A stretch of 36,942 bases of DNA from contig DAHWUG010000001.1 of assembly GCA_027334715.1 (NCBI GenBank), positions 171,158 through 208,099 of the forward strand, given 5' to 3'. Source of the stretch: Nanobdellota archaeon (lineage in GTDB: Archaea; Nanobdellota; Nanobdellia; Pacearchaeales; GW2011-AR1). The position numbers and the translations under genes were made by a program. This document shows positions 7,496 through 14,731 of the stretch, piece after piece. Below the pieces are notes generated by a model, which saw only the letters and a list, made by a program, of their open reading frames with translations, had not been told where the DNA came from and made no database searches. Numbering within the stretch: the first letter of the stretch is position 1; each line of letters starts with the position of its first letter.

Positions 7496-8185
7496 TTATC
7501 CTCTGATTATTGTTCCTCTGAATGGTTTTCCATGAATCACGTTTTCAAGCTGTTTCAGGTCTTTTCCAAGAATATAGGTGGGAATTTTATGCTTCATTAT
7601 TATTTCTGCAGCTGTCTGGTCAAGGACAAAATGCTGACCTGGCCTGTACTTTGACTTGTTTGCCATTTTGTAGAAATCTATCCATCCTATTTTTGGTATG
7701 AACTTTGCATCTTTGTGCTCTTTAGGATTTTTATCGTGTAGACCAGAAACATTTGTTAAATTTATGAAAATCGTCTTGAAATGCTCTGCAACTTCTGCAG
7801 CTGTCGAGTCAGAAGTTTGTTTTGGTCTATATTCAAGTGCGCCCAAAAATATTACATCTCTTTTCTTTGCATAACTTTCCAGTGTTTTTGTCGTGTGCGG
7901 AATCCCATATTCAGGATTTATCCCAAAGAAATAATTCATGAACCTCGCATTCATTCTTGTAGCTGAAATTCCTGAAAAGCTCTGAAATTCCTCTTTAAGG
8001 CCTTCCTTTTTCAGGGCATTGATGTATTTTCTTGCTATTGAACCGCCTCCGCAGACAATCAGGAACTTAAAATTCTTTTTATTTCTCAGGATAAGGCTCT
8101 TGAACTTCTTGAGAAAAGCAAAATCAACATCATCAGGAATTATGATGCTTCCGCCGAGGCTTAGAACAATAATCCTCTTTTTCAT
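7496..8185 (-). CDS. pyrH: UMP kinase, archaeal type
   Basis: UMP kinase of the amino-acid kinase family, phosphorylating UMP to UDP in pyrimidine synthesis. It has IIVLSLGGSIIIPDDVDFAF at the N-terminus (phosphate-binding loop), LIVCGGGSIARKYI, NARFMNYFFGI, the LTNVSGLHDKNP loop, and C-terminal GKPFRGTIIRG. The track starts at ATG 8206 (MLHFPLKMKKR). ATG 8185 gives MKKRIIVLSLGG, the normal family start, and lies about 26 bases from a TATA-like core, so I use 8185 (229 aa). It is separated from rpp30 by 46 bases that contain that gene's own promoter. Confidence 0.93.
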   Translation of the reverse strand: MKKRIIVLSLGGSIIIPDDVDFAFLKKFKSLILRNKKNFKFLIVCGGGSIARKYINALKKEGLKEEFQSFSGISATRMNARFMNYFFGINPEYGIPHTTKTLESYAKKRDVIFLGALEYRPKQTSDSTAAEVAEHFKTIFINLTNVSGLHDKNPKEHKDAKFIPKIGWIDFYKMANKSKYRPGQHFVLDQTAAEIIMKHKIPTYILGKDLKQLENVIHGKPFRGTIIRG

Positions 8186-8201
8186 TTTTAATGGAAAGTG
8201 A

Positions 8202-8221
8202 AGCAAATTTTAAAATTTGCT
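8202..8221. promoter_or_regulatory. 20-bp perfect palindrome over the pyrH TATA box
   Basis: AGCAAATTTTAAAATTTGCT is its own reverse complement. Its TTTTAAAA centre sits about 26 bases before pyrH ATG 8185, where a TATA box is expected. A repressor bound to this dyad would block TBP/TFB. Alternatively the symmetry may simply be a TATA box with BRE-like flanks on both sides. Confidence 0.5.
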
Positions 8222-8354
8222 CTTTTTCATGATTTAATATGAATAATATATTTTATTAATGTTTTCACGACAATTTTGGCAGAATAATGCCAAGATTTTA
8301 TCCTAATTGCTTTGTTACATCAAAGAGCTAGAAAGCGATTTTACGAGCGGGCGT

Positions 8355-8645
8355 TTATTTCACTGTGAAAAGCCTGCTGTCTTTAACACTGAAAATGCCA
8401 AGACGAACCCCTGAATCGAGCCAGCCATGAGCATAGTTTAATGCTGCAAATGCATTTACAAAATCTCCTTGCTTTTCAAAATAACCCGCGTCTGAGACAT
8501 AATTTTCAGCCATTGATATTATTTCCCCTGCTTCCTTTTCCTTGCCTTTGATTACTTCTAATTTCACAGTTTCCAGCGCTTTTGATGTCAGTTTCCTGTA
8601 CTTTTCAAGCTTTTCCGGTGTTATTTTGTCGTGTTTTGTCGGCAT
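8355..8645 (-). CDS. DUF357 family protein
   Basis: A 96-residue archaeal DUF357 protein, an all-helical small fold. The family pattern is clear: TPEKLEKYRKLTSKALE near the start, then MAENYVSDAGYFEKQGDFVN and AFAALNYAHGWLDSGVRLG. The function is not established; the helical-hairpin layout suggests a protein-interaction role. TATA-like ATTTATATATC lies about 35 bases upstream on the minus strand. It is divergent from the secreted protein gene at 8806. Confidence 0.9.
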   Translation of the reverse strand: MPTKHDKITPEKLEKYRKLTSKALETVKLEVIKGKEKEAGEIISMAENYVSDAGYFEKQGDFVNAFAALNYAHGWLDSGVRLGIFSVKDSRLFTVK

Positions 8646-8768
8646 TTTACTTTTTATTAGACAGATTAGATAAAAAAGATATATAAATTATAACTTATTG
8701 TTTTTTACATATTTATTGGCAATATTATTAGTAATATCCTTTATTACTGCATTTCTTAACTTAAGAAA

Positions 8769-8778
8769 TATTTAAATA
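8769..8778 (+). promoter_or_regulatory. TATA box for the secreted protein at 8806
   Basis: tatttaaata is centred about 32 bases before ATG 8806, with A-rich DNA between. The transcript would have a leader of only a few bases or none. Confidence 0.5.
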
Positions 8779-8805
8779 TGAAACCATCCATCTACTGAAA
8801 TAAAA

Positions 8806-9564
8806 ATGAGGAAAATAATCTTTGGAATAATTGTTGTCTTGCTTGTTCTTGCAATAGGTGCTTTTGCCATATCTGCAGAAGCAGTCAATAATAATTCTTC
8901 CGGGAACAGTAGCGTTATTAGCAAGCTTAGCGGTTCTGTTGAAGGATTTGTGCAGCAATTTGCATCCAAAAGCGGAATAAACCAGCAAGAGATAACAGGC
9001 GTCAGCCAGGTTGATTTCAACTCCCTTCCAAAAGAAGTAAATATAAAAAATGTGAATGATAATAATCTTGCAATCTATCAGATAAATTATTCCAAAAACA
9101 ACCAGAACAAGCAGATTTATGTTGTTGCATACTCTCTTAATCAGCTTAAGGCTCAGGGTGATTTGATTGTTGCAAGCGATAAAAGAAATTTCCTGGACTT
9201 TGGTTATAGCGGAATAATGAATCAGTCGGGATTCTTGAATACCGGAGCAGGTGTTCAGACAAGCAATTCAAAAGGATATGTTATGCCAAGAGATGGAAGC
9301 ATAACTGCAATATCAACAGACCTTGAAGTCGTGCAGGGAAATCCAGGAGAGATAAATATTGTAATTCTCAAGAACGGCCAGCCGATAAGCTTTGGCAACA
9401 CAATAAGTACTGACACAATCGGAATGAAGAAAGATTATGATGTCCAGGAAAAAGGCATTGTCAATTTCCAGGCAGGGGATGTTATTTCAGTCGTTGCAAC
9501 AAGCTCAGGAAATGTTGCATGGAGAGATGTAATAACAATGGTTGAAATAACGACGAACAGCTAA
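8806..9564 (+). CDS. Secreted protein with C-terminal beta-rich domain
   Basis: A 252-residue exported protein. Residues 1-24 form a signal peptide or anchor (MRKIIFGIIVVLLVLAIGAF) followed by an Asn/Ser linker. A helical segment (SKLSGSVEGFVQQFASKSGI) follows, then a domain with INYSKNNQNKQIYVVAYSL, then about 100 residues from GYVMPRDGSITAISTDLEVV to WRDVITMVEITTNS. That last part has alternating beta strands and resembles jelly-roll C-termini of surface fibres (inference). Cysteine is absent. It is the first of a run of surface genes to 12.9 kb. No exact family was recognised. Confidence 0.75.
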   Translation: MRKIIFGIIVVLLVLAIGAFAISAEAVNNNSSGNSSVISKLSGSVEGFVQQFASKSGINQQEITGVSQVDFNSLPKEVNIKNVNDNNLAIYQINYSKNNQNKQIYVVAYSLNQLKAQGDLIVASDKRNFLDFGYSGIMNQSGFLNTGAGVQTSNSKGYVMPRDGSITAISTDLEVVQGNPGEINIVILKNGQPISFGNTISTDTIGMKKDYDVQEKGIVNFQAGDVISVVATSSGNVAWRDVITMVEITTNS

Positions 9565-9838
9565 ATTCTCTTGTATGAAAAACAGAGCAATAGGATTCTG
9601 CTGCTTTCCATTTCACAGATTATCAATGTGAAAATCATATAATTTTTAATAACTTTTTTAATAACTTTTATTATCCTTCCCGCCATTATTACAATATCTC
9701 ATTTACTTTTACTTACACAAACTAAATTTATCCTACAAAATTCGCATCAACAAAATAACAGATTAATCAAACCCATGCAGTCAATCATAACAATTGTAAT
9801 ATCATAAGTTTTTTAAATAGACTTTATCTAATCTATTG
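9565..9838. other. AT-rich spacer, no gene seen
   Basis: About 270 bases without a convincing ORF on either strand. It contains two copies of TTTTTAATAAC 12 bases apart (9643-9653 and 9655-9665). The TATA box ttttaaata at 9811-9819 lies about 24 bases before the next ATG. Confidence 0.6.
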
Positions 9839-10144
9839 ATGGCTGATACAAAAAGCATTTGGATAACTGTTCTTGGTTTGATTGTTGTCATTATGGCATT
9901 GGTTATAATCTATGCCTTTGTGATACAACCGGCAATTTCTGGGTATTCTGTCCAAAAACAGTCTGAGGGTGTTCAGATAGCTGTAAATGCAATTTTGACA
10001 CAGATTCAGCAGAATGGATACGTGCAGATACCTGTCGGAGGCAACAAAACAATAATACTTGTTCCATATGTGCCTCCAAGTGCCCAAACATCTACACAGA
10101 CAGCTACATCAACAACACAAGCACAAACAAATCAAACTCATTAG
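9839..10144 (+). CDS. Small signal-anchored surface protein with Thr/Gln-rich tail
   Basis: Starts at ATG 9839 (the track adds a TTG codon at 9836); 101 residues. MADTKSIWITVLGLIVVIMA leads into one long TM helix, then an extracellular segment (GVQIAVNAILTQIQQNGYVQ and PVGGNKTIILVPYVPP) and a low-complexity STTQAQTNQTH tail. The plan resembles minor pilin-like or adaptor proteins, but a KG/LSEI processing site is not visible. Its own TATA box suggests leaderless expression, separate from the pilin that follows. No family was recognised. Confidence 0.7.
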   Translation: MADTKSIWITVLGLIVVIMALVIIYAFVIQPAISGYSVQKQSEGVQIAVNAILTQIQQNGYVQIPVGGNKTIILVPYVPPSAQTSTQTATSTTQAQTNQTH

Positions 10145-10160
10145 AAATCTTATCGGTAAT

Positions 10161-10169
10161 TTTATAAAG
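10161..10169 (+). promoter_or_regulatory. TATA box for the Cys-repeat pilin
   Basis: tttataaag is centred about 25 bases before ATG 10190. No Shine-Dalgarno sequence is evident, so a leaderless mRNA is likely. Confidence 0.55.
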
Positions 10170-10189
10170 AGCTTTGTCTTTTTTTAGCA

Positions 10190-11326
10190 ATGCGTGAAAA
10201 GAGGTTTCTTTCTAAAAAAGAAACTAAGGGTTTATCAGAGATTGTTGCTACTTTGATAATAATTCTTCTTACTCTGGTCGCTGTTGGAATTATCTGGGTT
10301 GTTATTCGGGGGATTATCTCAAGCGGTTCAGATCAGATAAGCCTTAATCAATTCACTTTTGACATAAGCATAAAATCAGCATATGTTTCAGGCTCAGACA
10401 TTGTTGTAAATGTTAGAAGAAACGCTGGAGGGGGTGCTCTTGCAGGAATAAAATTTGTTTTTACAAACAATACCGGAAGCATAGGTATTGATGAGAATGT
10501 TTCTATGGATCAATTGAGTCTAAGGACATTTACTTTTACTTCCTCGCAGATATCTGGAATTTCAGCAGGCGATACTGTTTCTGTTGCTCCTTTATATATT
10601 GTTTCTGGACAATCAACAGTAGGCAACCCAACAGATACTTCAACAATAAGCGGGACCCCTCCAAGCGGTACTAACACAAATACTGGTGGGAACAACGTGC
10701 TGACAGGGAGCCCAGGAACAGGAACTTGCGGAGACGGGATTATACAGATTCCAGACAGCAAGGGCATAAATGAGCAGTGCGACACAAATAATCTCAATCT
10801 TGCAACATGCATCAGCCTCGGATTTACAGGAGGAAACTTAGCATGCACAAATGCCTGCCAGTTTGACACTTCACAGTGTACAGGACCTGCACCTGCATCA
10901 TTATCCTGCACAGGAACATGGAATTCAAGTGCATATCTGCCTGGAGTTTATGAATGCGACGGAGGAGGCAGTCCAGGAAATGTCCACGGCTGCCAGACAA
11001 ACTGCCTGTGCAAGACAGGATTCATCTCTGATGGGTCTGGAGGATGTACATTAAATCCATCATTGAATAATGGTTCTATACGTTCTGTGTGGAATAATAT
11101 ATATTTTGATAGTTATAATTTGCCTGCAAGCGCAGCTGTCCAGGGATATATTGGGGATTATGTAAACTTCAGCACGTTTAGCCAGGGATGCTTCCAGATA
11201 ACTTTTGCAGATTATTTGGCAGACAATAAGATAAGTTATGTGAGACTTGATAATTCAATGGGCACTCCAAGCATATCCCCAGGCGATAATTATTCAATTT
11301 GGCAGGCTGTAAACTGCGGGCAATAA
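10190..11326 (+). CDS. Type IV pilin-like protein with Cys-rich adhesin-like repeat
   Basis: A 378-residue pilin with a class III signal peptide: basic start, KGLSEIVATLIIILLTLVAV, then one hydrophobic helix (cleavage expected after KG). A beta-rich pilin domain follows to about residue 145, then a Gly/Thr/Asn linker. CGDGIIQIPDSK starts a Cys-rich repeat (Cys 180 to about 230: EQCD, ATCISLGFTGG, ACTNACQFDTSQC), which matches the 'CGDG...GE.CD...TC.SLGF.GG.L.C' repeat common in myxobacterial secreted proteins. A second Cys-rich, EGF-like stretch (CQTNCLCKTGFISDGSGGC) and a beta C-terminal region end it. It is likely an adhesive pilus tip or surface fibre. Confidence 0.82.
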   Translation: MREKRFLSKKETKGLSEIVATLIIILLTLVAVGIIWVVIRGIISSGSDQISLNQFTFDISIKSAYVSGSDIVVNVRRNAGGGALAGIKFVFTNNTGSIGIDENVSMDQLSLRTFTFTSSQISGISAGDTVSVAPLYIVSGQSTVGNPTDTSTISGTPPSGTNTNTGGNNVLTGSPGTGTCGDGIIQIPDSKGINEQCDTNNLNLATCISLGFTGGNLACTNACQFDTSQCTGPAPASLSCTGTWNSSAYLPGVYECDGGGSPGNVHGCQTNCLCKTGFISDGSGGCTLNPSLNNGSIRSVWNNIYFDSYNLPASAAVQGYIGDYVNFSTFSQGCFQITFADYLADNKISYVRLDNSMGTPSISPGDNYSIWQAVNCGQ

Positions 11327-11416
11327 ACCTTTAAATACGCTCCAGTTTTCTTATTGTAAGTCAGTTACCCTACACAATCTTTTTAAGAAGATTGGACAAA
11401 AAAAGGAAATTGAAAC

Positions 11417-12925
11417 ATGGCTTATGAGAAGTACATAAAAAAAGACGGGAAGATATACGGCCCTTACCTTTATCAAAGCAAAAGAGTTGATGGAAAAGTT
11501 GTTTCAGAATACCAGGGGCAGAAAAGGTTTTCTCTAGGGAAATTTGCATGGATAATCCCCCTTGCTTTGCTGATAATTATAGGAGCCTATTTTATAGGCC
11601 AGAGGCAAGGCAATCCAACAGGCAATGCCATACTTAATTTAAATGCAAATTATCAACAAGGCAAAACACTTGATGGACAGCTTAAAATTTCATTGAATCC
11701 TGGAGAGCTCATCCCTGTTTCTTCGAATATTGTCTTTGAAAATGGAGGTCAAACTTATCAGTATCCACTTAAAACCCTTGTTTCAGAGCAGACAGTTTCA
11801 GGGAATTATTTTGTTAATGGAAAAGATATAAATGGTTCAGGAGATGGCTTCGGCATTGCAGGAACAAAGACAATTTATCCAGATGTTCAGTTTACAATGA
11901 TAGTATCTTCCTCAAATGGTTCAGAAGTTTCTAATGCAAATGCAGAAAGCCCGGCAACAACAGAAACATCATCAAACACAACAACTGGAAACACAACTCT
12001 GCCAGAAAACAATTCATCATCAGCCGGAACAGTTTCTTCAGCATCAAACACAACAAATGCACAACCTCCTGCACGGGAAAATAACTCAAGCGGAGCTGGC
12101 TTGTTGGGCGTTGTCGCAAACTTTTTTCTGGGGCTAAGGCCAACAGGATATGCGACTTTCCAGTTTCAAAATGAAATTCAAGGAAACGTTTCTGAAGACC
12201 ACATTTTTACATATACCTTGCAGCCAGGAGAGACAGCTGAGATAAAGCCGACAAGCGTTCATACAGATGGCGGAAATCAGCTCCCAGACAGTACAATAAA
12301 ATTAACAACAAATGGGAATACTGTTTATGTTACAACAGATTATTCTGTTCAGCAGCAAGGATTTGGTAGTGATTACATCGGTACAGGCACAAAGGATATT
12401 TCAATAAACCTGAACCAGCTTAATCTTTCCTCTCTTCAGCAGGGGCCAATTGATGTCGGAATTTTGTATAATGGGGAAGAAATAGTTTCAATACAAACAA
12501 ACCTGATTCATGGTGAAATAAACGGAAATTCTTCACAAGTTCAAACGCAAACTTCAAACCAGAATGAAAATGCCAATGTAAACAATTCAAATGTAAATCA
12601 AAGCATAAATAATGTTTCTGTACCTGCTGCAAATCAAAATCTGGCTTTGACAGATTTTGAAAGAAGCACATTAATCAATGAATTTGGAAATATCTCTGTT
12701 CAGACTGCAGAAGCGCAGGAACAAAACGGGTTCATAGTTGTAAGATATGAAATTGGAACTTACTGGATTGAGAATTCCTATCCTGCAAATCTGGACAATT
12801 CAACATTAAACTCATTAATGAACGAAGACAAGATAAAATTCCTAAAGGACATTGCAGCAAGCCTTTCACAGCAAAATCCATCTTCACAAAGCATTAATTC
12901 TCTTCTGGGAAATTCTTCGTATTAA
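11417..12925 (+). CDS. Large membrane-anchored surface protein, Asn/Ser/Thr-rich
   Basis: A 502-residue protein. The N-terminal cytoplasmic module MAYEKYIKKDGKIYGPYLYQ is a small Tyr/Lys-rich domain I associate with DPANN surface proteins. One TM helix follows (about 45-62, WIIPLALLIIIGAYFIG), then an extracellular part: a beta domain, an Asn/Thr/Ser linker full of N-glycosylation sequons, a second beta domain beginning ATFQFQNEIQGN, another Asn-rich linker, and a C-terminal helical region (FLKDIAASLSQQNP). It is probably a cell-surface adhesin or S-layer-associated protein. TATA-like sequence lies around 11380-11386. Confidence 0.75.
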   Translation: MAYEKYIKKDGKIYGPYLYQSKRVDGKVVSEYQGQKRFSLGKFAWIIPLALLIIIGAYFIGQRQGNPTGNAILNLNANYQQGKTLDGQLKISLNPGELIPVSSNIVFENGGQTYQYPLKTLVSEQTVSGNYFVNGKDINGSGDGFGIAGTKTIYPDVQFTMIVSSSNGSEVSNANAESPATTETSSNTTTGNTTLPENNSSSAGTVSSASNTTNAQPPARENNSSGAGLLGVVANFFLGLRPTGYATFQFQNEIQGNVSEDHIFTYTLQPGETAEIKPTSVHTDGGNQLPDSTIKLTTNGNTVYVTTDYSVQQQGFGSDYIGTGTKDISINLNQLNLSSLQQGPIDVGILYNGEEIVSIQTNLIHGEINGNSSQVQTQTSNQNENANVNNSNVNQSINNVSVPAANQNLALTDFERSTLINEFGNISVQTAEAQEQNGFIVVRYEIGTYWIENSYPANLDNSTLNSLMNEDKIKFLKDIAASLSQQNPSSQSINSLLGNSSY

Positions 12926-12970
12926 AGAAAAAGAAAACATAATTCTTTTTTTGGTCTTTCAGCGTTTGGC

Positions 12971-13168
12971 TTGTTTTTTATTATCCCAATCCTGACAAAT
13001 TTACTTTTTGCTCCCATTTCTGCCTCTTTTTGCATATTTCCTGCATTTTATTTATTTTTTATATTATCCTTAGTTTTAGCTGAAAAAAGAGGGTTTAAAA
13101 TGACCCTTATAATTGTGTCCTTAATTTTATTTGTTACAGAAACTCTAATTCATTATAAGACAGGGTAA
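12971..13168 (+). CDS. Possible small membrane protein in frame behind the surface gene
   Basis: The frame is hydrophobic with two helices (FFIIPILTNLLFAPISASF and TLIIVSLILFVTETLI) joined by a charged turn. The only usable starts are TTG 12971 and a late ATG. The same frame runs back without a stop to the TAA that ends 11417..12925, giving RKRKHNSFFGLSAFGLF before the TTG. It could be a genuine small gene, a degraded membrane gene, or a downstream extension. The minus strand offers no alternative. Confidence 0.35.
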   Translation: MFFIIPILTNLLFAPISASFCIFPAFYLFFILSLVLAEKRGFKMTLIIVSLILFVTETLIHYKTG

Positions 13169-13188
13169 TAATCTTTTTAGATTAAAGA

Positions 13189-13992
13189 TTAGAACTCCTG
13201 AGCAATCTTCCTTATTATGAATCTGGTCCCAACAATATCTGAAACAACTGCTGAAATAACAAGATTTCCGAAAGCTGCCTTGAAAAGCCCCTCTGTGCTT
13301 GGTATTTTTGCAGATTCAGAAAAAGCTCTTACAATCTGGTCTATTTCTTCCTTGCTGAGCTTTATAGGAGTTTTTTTTCTTCCCATAATCCCCATAACAT
13401 AAATATTATCATCACTACCATTGCATTCTATAACCTTAACCAATGGGTCTTTTATAATCGCATTTATTCTTCCCAAATCAATTTCTCCGGGAGCTGTAAT
13501 TGGTCTTACATAATTTACTGTTTCTGGAAGTGGCTGCTCAGGAATTCTTAATGGTTGAAATGCTCTTTGGAATAAAGTAGTTTGCTTTCTTAATGGAATT
13601 AACACGGGTCTTTGAAACCTCTTTGAGAAAGAATTTAATTCTTCAGCAAGGTTGCTTTTCTTCATTTCAGAAAGCTTTTCAGATTCCTCCTTTATTCTGC
13701 CCTTGATTACTTCCTTGACCTCTTGCTTCTGCTTTTCAATCATTGCACTTATTTCCCTCTTCTTCTTTTCAAAGATAGATCGATTTTGGCTTTCTATGTC
13801 AAGTGTTTTTGGCGTATTTAGCGCATCCAAAAACCTTCTTTCATCTTCATTTTTTAACTTCTCTGCCTTGAAAATCTCCTCTGCTTTTCTGTTTACCCTA
13901 AACCCACGGTAATAATTTGTATTTTCAATTATTTCCTTTGTCAATTTCAGAAGAAATCTTTCCCTGAAGTCACCTGAAGTCTGTTCCAACAT
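13189..13992 (-). CDS. Conserved protein, charged coiled-coil plus C-terminal alpha/beta domain
   Basis: 267 residues. The N-terminal half is charged and helical with a Lys/Glu coiled coil (FEKKKREISAMIEKQKQEVK). A Pro-rich linker (about 160-190, IPEQPLPETVNYVRPITAPG) leads to a compact C-terminal domain: EIDLGRINAIIKDPLVKVIE, CNGSDDNIYVMGIMGRKK, LSKEEIDQIVRAFSESAKIP and the glycine-containing end SDIVGTRFIIRKI. That domain reads like the N-terminal sensor part of secretion ATPases, but no Walker motifs exist here. The gene starts three bases downstream of the next gene's stop and is in operon with it. Confidence 0.78.
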   Translation of the reverse strand: MLEQTSGDFRERFLLKLTKEIIENTNYYRGFRVNRKAEEIFKAEKLKNEDERRFLDALNTPKTLDIESQNRSIFEKKKREISAMIEKQKQEVKEVIKGRIKEESEKLSEMKKSNLAEELNSFSKRFQRPVLIPLRKQTTLFQRAFQPLRIPEQPLPETVNYVRPITAPGEIDLGRINAIIKDPLVKVIECNGSDDNIYVMGIMGRKKTPIKLSKEEIDQIVRAFSESAKIPSTEGLFKAAFGNLVISAVVSDIVGTRFIIRKIAQEF

Positions 13993-13995
13993 TTT

Positions 13996-14652
13996 CTAAG
14001 AAATATTATTGCTGTCGTTTGGTGATGATTTTTCAAAACTATCAAGCTCTTTCGTCAGCTTTTTACCTGATTCCATGCCCATTATGTTTGCACCGCTTTC
14101 TACGACATTTGTTTTTATAGGAATAATAGGACTTTGCATATTTTGTCCTACTGCTTTATTCTGCATATTATTGCCCGTACTTGAAAAGGTTTGTCCTGCA
14201 GAAAAAATTCCGTTTCTCTGGGGATTTGGCGGAATAACAGGGTTTCCATTTTCTGTTCCGACTTCATGAATGAGTGCTAATCCCCTTCCTATTAAGCCCG
14301 CTTGTTTTGAGATATTATCAAGCCTGTCCAAGATTCTTTTTGTGTCTGCCTGTGCTGACAGGGTATTAAAATTTCCAGGAGATGAAAGCTCTTTTTTTGC
14401 AAGAGATTTTGCAGAAATCTCAAAAAGGTCAAGAAGCTTTGATATCTGGTCAGAAAGACCGTCAAATTTGTTTGAGAGATTTACCATAACTTTCTGCAAC
14501 CCTATGAAGTTGTCAATCAGGGCTTTCTCAACCTTTATTTCTTTTGTTGAATGATAAACCACCTCTGTTGATTTTGCTCCATGGTTTACTTTTTTCTTTA
14601 TGCTTTTAGCCCTTACTCCTTTTTTTGCCTTAGAAAAAGTCTTTTTAGCCAT
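13996..14652 (-). CDS. Conserved DPANN-type coiled-coil protein
   Basis: 218 residues with a basic, nucleic-acid-binding-like N-terminus (MAKKTFSKAKKGVRAKSIKK). A long amphipathic helix follows (LIDNFIGLQKVMVNLSNKFD then LSDQISKLLDLFEISAKSL), a second helix (ILDRLDNISKQAGLIGRGLA), and a low-complexity Asn/Gln/Ser/Pro C-terminus. The heptad-like pattern suggests oligomerisation. It is transcribed with, and just upstream of, the 13189..13992 gene, so the two may form a complex. The function is unknown. Confidence 0.75.
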   Translation of the reverse strand: MAKKTFSKAKKGVRAKSIKKKVNHGAKSTEVVYHSTKEIKVEKALIDNFIGLQKVMVNLSNKFDGLSDQISKLLDLFEISAKSLAKKELSSPGNFNTLSAQADTKRILDRLDNISKQAGLIGRGLALIHEVGTENGNPVIPPNPQRNGIFSAGQTFSSTGNNMQNKAVGQNMQSPIIPIKTNVVESGANIMGMESGKKLTKELDSFEKSSPNDSNNIS

Positions 14653-14731
14653 CTATTTTTAGAGGTATTTTTTGTTTATAAATTTTTAGAATATTTTAGA
14701 ATACATCAATGCCTTCAAGAACATCTGCCTC

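Noticed and set aside
8222-8354. Spacer after DUF357 searched for a small gene or RNA
   Set aside because: No convincing ORF or stable stem was seen.
10510-10911. Minus-strand ORF of 133 aa
   Set aside because: It is a shadow of the Cys-repeat pilin; Pro/Val-rich translation comes from reversed Gly/Thr codons.
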